10,494 bases of DNA from JAWLBW01 sp041687475. GTDB taxonomy: Bacteria > J088 > JAWLBW01. Below are positions 6,575 to 10,494 of this stretch, one piece after another. Made by a program: the position numbers and the translations under genes. Location of the stretch: positions 1-10,494 of the forward strand of contig JAWLBW010000153.1 in assembly GCA_041687475.1 (NCBI GenBank), read 5' to 3'. Numbering within the stretch: position 1 is the first letter of the stretch; each line of letters begins with the position of its first letter. A model generated the notes under the pieces. It ran no database searches, was not told the DNA's origin, and saw only the letters and a list, made by a program, of their open reading frames with translations.

Positions 6575-6583
6575 GGGTTGTTT

Positions 6584-7201
6584 ATGGCCGTCATTCTCGA
6601 AGTCGACTCCAATCATCCGCAGCCGCGCATCATTCGCAAGGCGGCCGATATCATGCGCCAGGGCGGCCTGGTAGCCTACCCCACCGATACCAGTTACGGT
6701 CTGGGCTGCGATCTCTTCGAAAAGAAGGCGATTGAGCGTATTTACCAGGTGAAACGCCTGCCCAAGCAGCACCAGCTTTCGTTCATCGTGCCGGACTTGT
6801 CGAACCTGTCGGAGTACGCGGTCATCAACGATTTTGCCTACCGCACGATGCGACGCCTGCTGCCCGGGCCCTATACCTTCATTCTGCAGGCCACGAAGGT
6901 GGTGCCCAAGTTCATGATTACCGAGAAAAGGCGCACCGTCGGCATTCGCGTGCCCGATCACCCCGTGCCGCTGTCGCTGGTGCGCGAACTGGGGCATCCC
7001 ATCATTACGACCACGGCGGCTCTCGAGGGCGAAGAGCCGCTCGCGAGCGCGCAGCAGATTGACGACGCCATGGGTAAGGGCGTCGACATGATTCTCGATT
7101 CGGGCGTCGTGCTTTTCGACGAAAGCTCGGTCGTCGACCTGAGCGGCGAAGAGCCTGTCGTGGTTCGCGAGGGCAAAGGCGACGTTTCCATGTTCCTTTG
7201 A
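6584..7201 (+). CDS. yciO: YciO-type Sua5/YrdC-family protein
   Basis: The 205-residue protein is one YrdC-like domain. This fold makes L-threonylcarbamoyladenylate for the t6A modification of tRNA in TsaC/Sua5, whereas YciO is a paralogue whose role is less settled. It follows E. coli YciO closely along its length: VAYPTDTSYGLGCDL (30-44), ERIYQVKRLPKQHQLSF, the PGPYTFIL segment, EKRRTVGIRVPDHP, and the C-terminal PVVVREGKGDVSMFL. There is no Sua5 C-terminal domain. The ATG at 6584 is preferred; an upstream in-frame ATG at 6557 lies inside the terminator stem and would add nine residues with no family counterpart. The Shine-Dalgarno is weak. The gene stands just behind a terminator, so it depends on read-through or on a promoter overlapping the end of the previous gene. 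Whether it replaces TsaC in this organism cannot be judged here. Confidence 0.9.
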   Translation: MAVILEVDSNHPQPRIIRKAADIMRQGGLVAYPTDTSYGLGCDLFEKKAIERIYQVKRLPKQHQLSFIVPDLSNLSEYAVINDFAYRTMRRLLPGPYTFILQATKVVPKFMITEKRRTVGIRVPDHPVPLSLVRELGHPIITTTAALEGEEPLASAQQIDDAMGKGVDMILDSGVVLFDESSVVDLSGEEPVVVREGKGDVSMFL

Positions 7202-7312
7202 CCGACGGCTTCCGCCGCGCGTCGCCGAACATCCGCAAATTAAGCACGTAATCGATTCATCGTTCCTCCGTATCAGACAGCCCGAGCCGTGAAACCTACC
7301 GCGCGGTTGGGG

Positions 7313-7318
7313 TACACT
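7313..7318 (+). promoter_or_regulatory. Possible -10 box of the acyl-CoA dehydrogenase gene
   Basis: TACACT, a 4 of 6 match to TATAAT, ends nine bases before the ATG at 7328, the same distance as the -10 box of the gene at 3343. No recognisable -35 box lies 16-18 nt upstream. If it is real, the message would start about three bases before the ATG and be practically leaderless. Confidence 0.3.
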
Positions 7319-7327
7319 TTAAAGACT

Positions 7328-8473
7328 ATGATCGAGCGCTACCTTAACGACAGCCACAAAGCCTTTCGCGAAACCTGCCTGCGCTTTACGGAAAAGGAAA
7401 TCCGTCCCCATGCCGAGGCCTGGGAAGAAGCCGAGGAATTTCCGCGCGAACTTTACAACAAGGCGGCCGAAGCCGGTATTCTCGGCGCTTACTTTCCCGA
7501 GGAATACGGCGGCAGCGGCGGCGACCTCTTTCACGCCATCGTGCTGACCGAAGCCATGCTTACCGCCGGGTCGACCGGTGTGGTCGTGGGCCTCGGCTCG
7601 CTGGGCATCGGACTTCCGCCCATTCTGAATCTGGGCTCCGAAGAACAGAAGCAGCGCTTCGTACCCCCGATTATCAGGGGTGAAAAGATTTCGGCCCTTG
7701 CCGTGACCGAACCGGGTACCGGCAGCGACGTGGCGGGCGTGCAGACGCGGGCCGTGCGCGACGGCGACAGCTACGTGCTGAACGGCTCGAAAATGTTCAT
7801 TACCTCGGGAGCGCGGGCCGACTACGTGACCGTGCTGGCCCGTACCGGCGAAGACGCCCACGGCGGCCTGACCTTTTTCGTTGTGGAAAAGGGCATGGAA
7901 GGGTTTCACGTGAGCCGCAAGCTGCGCAAGACCGGCTGGCGCGCTTCCGACACCGCCGAGCTGGCCTTTGACGACGTGCGCGTTCCCGTCGAAAACCGGC
8001 TGGGCGAAGAGGGCAGCGGCTTTCTGGCCGTCATGCAGAATTTCATGGGTGAGCGCCTGACGCTGGCCGTCATCGGCCACGCCAGTGCCGACATCGCGTT
8101 CGATGAATCGATGCGTTACGTCAAGGAACGCAAGGCGTTCGGACGGCCCATTGCCGGTTTTCAGGTTACCCGCCACAAGCTGGCCGAAATGGGTACCTTG
8201 GTTACGGCGGCCAAGGCGCTCAATTATGAAGTGGCCGATCGCGTGCGCAACGGCGAGTATCTGATCAAGGAAGTCTCGATGGCCAAGAACTTCTCGGCCG
8301 ACGTGGCCCAGAAGGTCTGCTACGACGCCGTACAGCTTTTCGGCGGCATGGGCTACATGCGCGAAACCCTGGTCGAACGACTTTCGCGCGACGTGCGCCT
8401 GCTGCCCATCGGCGGCGGCACCACCGAGATCATGAACGAGATCATCTCGAAGACCATGGGCGTCGGATCGTGA
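7328..8473 (+). CDS. Acyl-CoA dehydrogenase (isovaleryl/long-chain active-site type)
   Basis: This FAD enzyme introduces the alpha-beta double bond in acyl-CoA thioesters and passes electrons to electron-transfer flavoprotein. The 381 residues show the full family: VTEPGTGSDVAG (126-137), GSKMFITSG, KTGWRASDTAEL, the helix VKERKAFGRPIAGFQ, and QLFGGMGYMRETLVERLSRD near the C-terminus. The place of the usual catalytic glutamate of medium/short-chain enzymes (YEG) is IGG here, while a glutamate is present at E242 in FMGERLTLAV, the position used by isovaleryl- and long-chain acyl-CoA dehydrogenases. A branched- or long-chain substrate is therefore likelier than a short straight one; the exact substrate is not readable. 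A GTG at 7289 would add 13 residues that precede the normal family start. No strong Shine-Dalgarno is seen. No ETF or other beta-oxidation gene is adjacent. Confidence 0.94.
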   Translation: MIERYLNDSHKAFRETCLRFTEKEIRPHAEAWEEAEEFPRELYNKAAEAGILGAYFPEEYGGSGGDLFHAIVLTEAMLTAGSTGVVVGLGSLGIGLPPILNLGSEEQKQRFVPPIIRGEKISALAVTEPGTGSDVAGVQTRAVRDGDSYVLNGSKMFITSGARADYVTVLARTGEDAHGGLTFFVVEKGMEGFHVSRKLRKTGWRASDTAELAFDDVRVPVENRLGEEGSGFLAVMQNFMGERLTLAVIGHASADIAFDESMRYVKERKAFGRPIAGFQVTRHKLAEMGTLVTAAKALNYEVADRVRNGEYLIKEVSMAKNFSADVAQKVCYDAVQLFGGMGYMRETLVERLSRDVRLLPIGGGTTEIMNEIISKTMGVGS

Positions 8474-8521
8474 TGAACGGCTGACCGTCGAAGGGGAGAT
8501 GGGGCGATCCGGAGAAGGAGC

Positions 8522-8585
8522 GACCCTCAGACCCTCAGACCCTCAGACCCTCAGACTGTCGGACTTTCAGACTGTCGGATTGTCG
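8522..8585. repeat. Tandem repeat of an 8-bp unit, eight copies
   Basis: Four identical units GACCCTCA (8522-8553) are followed without a break by GACTGTCG, GACTTTCA, GACTGTCG and GATTGTCG, ending at 8585. The common form is GAC, two variable bases, TC and a purine. The left half is exact and the right half diverged, as in arrays that grow by slippage at one end. It lies between the acyl-CoA dehydrogenase stop and cinA, outside any gene. Confidence 0.93.
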
Positions 8586-8639
8586 GACCGGGAAGCCGGA
8601 ATGCGTTAACCTGAACGTAAACCATCTTTTCCCCTTTGC

Positions 8640-8667
8640 GATCCGGGATCTGCGATCTGCGATCATA
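8640..8667. repeat. GATC-containing 7-bp tandem repeat, four units
   Basis: GATCCGG, GATCTGC, GATCTGC and GATCATA follow one another exactly, placing GATC four times with a 7-bp period, and end four bases before the cinA ATG. Two units are identical and two share GATC only. The tract occupies the place where the cinA ribosome site or promoter would be, and no Shine-Dalgarno is seen there. Confidence 0.75.
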
Positions 8668-8671
8668 AAGC

Positions 8672-9925
8672 ATGCGCGTCTGCATCCTCACAATCGGCGA
8701 CGAACTGGTCGAAGGCAAGGTCGATACCAACTCGGCGTGGATGGCCCAGGCACTCGACCGTATCGGCTGGCTTGTGCGCGAAGTTCGCCATTGTCGCGAC
8801 AACGTCGACGATATCGTACGTAATCTGCGCGAGCTGAGCGAACTGGCCCCGGTAACCCTGACCACCGGCGGTCTGGGCCCCACCACCGATGATCTGACCA
8901 CCGAGTCGGTGGCAAGGCTGACAAGCCGCGAACTGTTGACCCATGAGCCGACGTGGGAAAACATTCAACGCCGCTTTCGTGAACGGGGGCTCGAGCTTCC
9001 ACCGAGCAACATCAGACAGGCCTGGTATCCCGAAGGGGCGACACCCATTCCCAACCCGGTAGGCACGGCGCTCGGATATATGGTCGAGGTCGCCGACGAC
9101 CGCATGGTCGCCGTCTTTCCGGGCGTGCCCCGTGAGATGAAGGCCATGGTCGAAACGACGCTGCTGCCCGAACTGCAGCGGCGCTACCCCCGCCCGGGTC
9201 ATCGCGTGGTGCGCAGTCTGCACGTTTTCGGCCATGCCGAGAGTCGCGCCAACGATTTGCTGCTGGGGCTGGGCGAGGGGGTCGAGGGTTTCGAACTGGC
9301 ATACCTGGTTTCCTACCCGATTCTCAACATCCACATCAAAGTCACGCGCAGCTCTGAAGCCGAGGCCGCCGAGGTTGCCGCGCGCCTGGTCGAAGAAGCC
9401 CGTCGGCGTTTGGGCGACAGGGTGTACGGATTCGACGGCACGTCGCTGCCTGAAGCGGTCGGCAAGCTGCTGGCGGCAAAGGGCCTGCGCATGGCCACGG
9501 CCGAGAGCTGCACCGGCGGCCTGATTTCGGCCAAGGTTACCGACATACCGGGAAGCACGGGCTGGTTTCTCGAGGGCGTGGTCAGCTACAGCAACGAGGC
9601 CAAGCAGAAATACCTCGGCGTATCGGCCGAAACCCTGCGCGAATACGGAGCCGTATCGGCCGAGACCTGCGAAGAAATGCTGGCCGGCATACTCGAACGC
9701 TCGGGCGCCGACGTGGCCGTGGCGGTAACAGGCATTGCCGGTCCCGGTGGGGGCACGCCCGAAAAGCCGGTGGGGCTCGTCTACATCGGCTGGGGCGACC
9801 GTGAGGGAAGCGAGGTTCGCGCCTTTCAGTTTGCGGGGGGAAGGGAAGAGATACGCGCCCTGACCACCATGACGGCGCTCGATCGCATACGCCGCCATGT
9901 ACTCGGCATGGAGGGGCGGGGTTAG
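8672..9925 (+). CDS. cinA: CinA family protein with NMN deamidase domain
   Basis: The 417-residue protein has the two-domain CinA layout. The N-terminal molybdopterin-binding-like domain (about 1-170) carries ILTIGDELVEGKVDTNS, TTGGLGPTTDD and FPGVPREM; in characterised members this part hydrolyses ADP-ribose-type pyrophosphates. The C-terminal domain (about 255-415) carries TAESCTGG (276-283), GWFLEGVVSYSNEAK, VTGIAGPGGG (352-361) and KPVGLVYIG, and is the PncC-type nicotinamide mononucleotide deamidase that recycles pyridine nucleotides. The start MRVCILTIGDEL fits the family exactly, although only GATC repeats and no Shine-Dalgarno precede it. Length is normal. In many bacteria cinA is followed by thpR and recA, as the next gene suggests here, though a 136-nt gap containing a repeat separates them. 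Confidence 0.95.
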   Translation: MRVCILTIGDELVEGKVDTNSAWMAQALDRIGWLVREVRHCRDNVDDIVRNLRELSELAPVTLTTGGLGPTTDDLTTESVARLTSRELLTHEPTWENIQRRFRERGLELPPSNIRQAWYPEGATPIPNPVGTALGYMVEVADDRMVAVFPGVPREMKAMVETTLLPELQRRYPRPGHRVVRSLHVFGHAESRANDLLLGLGEGVEGFELAYLVSYPILNIHIKVTRSSEAEAAEVAARLVEEARRRLGDRVYGFDGTSLPEAVGKLLAAKGLRMATAESCTGGLISAKVTDIPGSTGWFLEGVVSYSNEAKQKYLGVSAETLREYGAVSAETCEEMLAGILERSGADVAVAVTGIAGPGGGTPEKPVGLVYIGWGDREGSEVRAFQFAGGREEIRALTTMTALDRIRRHVLGMEGRG

Positions 9926-9970
9926 TGGCCCGTGCGGTTGGTTCGAATGCATACCGAGGGCATCGAGGCG

Positions 9971-10041
9971 CCCGAACGGCAAGGCGCGATGAGGAGTCGA
10001 TGCCGTAGCATCGGCGACGAAGAGCAACGCAGCCAATCGGG
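9971..10041. repeat. Imperfect palindromic intergenic element
   Basis: The centre is CGATGC-CGTA-GCATCG (9998-10013). Symmetric outer arms CCCGAACGGC (9971-9980) and GCCAATCGGG (10032-10041) pair at eight of ten positions. Between arm and centre lie AAGGCGCGATGAGGAG on the left and CGACGAAGAGCAACGCA on the right, which resemble each other loosely rather than pair. The element fills most of the cinA-thpR gap. It has the look of a dispersed intergenic repeat, but only one copy is in the window. Confidence 0.55.
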
Positions 10042-10061
10042 ATGCATCGGGGTCCGAATAT

Positions 10062-10494
10062 ATGCGAATTAACCAAACGGGACACGAGGTGGAAGAAACT
10101 GCGCGACTGTTTCTGGCCGTCGACCTTCCGCCCGGGTTGCGCGAAACGCTTTCCGATCTGCAGAAAACGCTGCGACCGCTTGTTACGCAAGCCCGGTGGG
10201 TCAAGCCCGAGGGCATGCACCTTACCCTGAAATTTCTGGGACAGGTTTCGGCCGAAACAACGCATCTCCTCATCGAGGCGCTGCAGCCTGCGGTGGCCCG
10301 ACATTGCCGGCAGACGATACATGCCCGCAGACTGGGTGGGGCGCCCGGGCTCAAACGGCCTCGCGTTCTGTGGGTCGAGTGCGAGTTCGACGAGTCGCTG
10401 CTCGCGCTGATTGAAGACATCGAGCGGGTAGGCGAAGAGCTCGGCTTCGACCGTGAAAAGCGTTCCTTCCGCGCCCATATGACGTTGGCGCGCC
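10062..10494 (+). CDS. thpR: RNA 2',3'-cyclic phosphodiesterase, LigT/2H family (cut by window edge)
   Basis: The frame is open to the right edge (144 residues visible). The protein reads ARLFLAVDLPPGLRETL near its start and contains both family H-x-T-x motifs: HLTL (residues 53-56 from the ATG) and HMTL (139-142), each supplying one catalytic histidine of the 2H phosphoesterase fold. ThpR opens 2',3'-cyclic phosphates on RNA; the older name is 2'-5' RNA ligase LigT. Family length is about 180 residues, so some 40 C-terminal residues are missing. Start choice is open: ATG at 10062 gives 14 residues before RLFLAVDLP, while GTG at 10089 gives only five and fits the family better, but neither has a clear Shine-Dalgarno. 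It follows cinA, the usual neighbour. Confidence 0.92.
   Translation, partial: MRINQTGHEVEETARLFLAVDLPPGLRETLSDLQKTLRPLVTQARWVKPEGMHLTLKFLGQVSAETTHLLIEALQPAVARHCRQTIHARRLGGAPGLKRPRVLWVECEFDESLLALIEDIERVGEELGFDREKRSFRAHMTLAR

Noticed and set aside
7202..7327. A terminator after the YciO gene
   Set aside because: Only a 4-bp stem (CGGC/GCCG) with no T tract is present, so nothing can be supported.
8522..8585. CRISPR-like array
   Set aside because: The units are 8 bp and directly adjacent with no spacers, and no cas gene is nearby; it is a simple tandem repeat.
8663..10420. A 585-codon open frame on the minus strand across cinA and thpR
   Set aside because: It is antisense to two well-supported genes, spans the intergenic palindrome and shows no family motif; long antisense frames are expected from the strong third-position GC bias.

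Overview
The window is a piece of a bacterial chromosome with roughly 60% G+C (judged by eye). It is dense with housekeeping genes on both strands and shows no tRNA, rRNA, insertion sequence, phage gene or CRISPR array. A lipoprotein signal and an exported lipocalin-like protein suggest a diderm (Gram-negative-type) bacterium. The cinA-thpR order is common in delta-proteobacteria-like and related phyla, but the phylum cannot be fixed from this sequence.

Layout, left to right. (1) 1-1170, minus: first half of MutS2, running off the left edge. (2) 1171-1319: divergent intergenic region with a good promoter and ribosome site for a HU-type nucleoid protein (1320-1592, plus), which ends in a strong hairpin. 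(3) 1644-2411, plus: an unrecognised lipoprotein with a C-terminal membrane anchor, convergent with shikimate kinase aroK (2413-2943, minus). (4) Upstream of aroK, on the same strand, a 50-residue single-pass membrane protein with its own consensus -10 box and Shine-Dalgarno (3030-3182). (5) 3343-5411, plus: an unknown 103-residue protein overlapping a SAM hydroxide adenosyltransferase (DUF62), then a MetF-type methylenetetrahydrofolate reductase. These form a plausible one-carbon/SAM cluster. (6) 5424-6509: an exported Svf1/CrtC-like protein, then a terminator. (7) 6584-7201: a YciO-type Sua5/YrdC-family protein. (8) 7328-8473: an acyl-CoA dehydrogenase of the isovaleryl/long-chain active-site type. 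(9) 8474-8671: a gap holding two different short tandem repeats. (10) 8672-9925: cinA. (11) 9926-10061: a gap holding an imperfect palindromic element. (12) 10062 onward: thpR, cut by the right edge.

Most genes are ordinary. The parts that deserve attention are between genes: a perfect 16-bp palindrome filling the -35/-10 spacer at 3304-3333, the hidden small membrane protein, the 8-bp and 7-bp tandem repeats before cinA, and the palindromic element before thpR. Several genes lack a Shine-Dalgarno, and two have a -10-like box ending exactly 9 nt before the start codon, which suggests leaderless or nearly leaderless mRNAs. I did not find convincing evidence of a wholly new multi-gene system.
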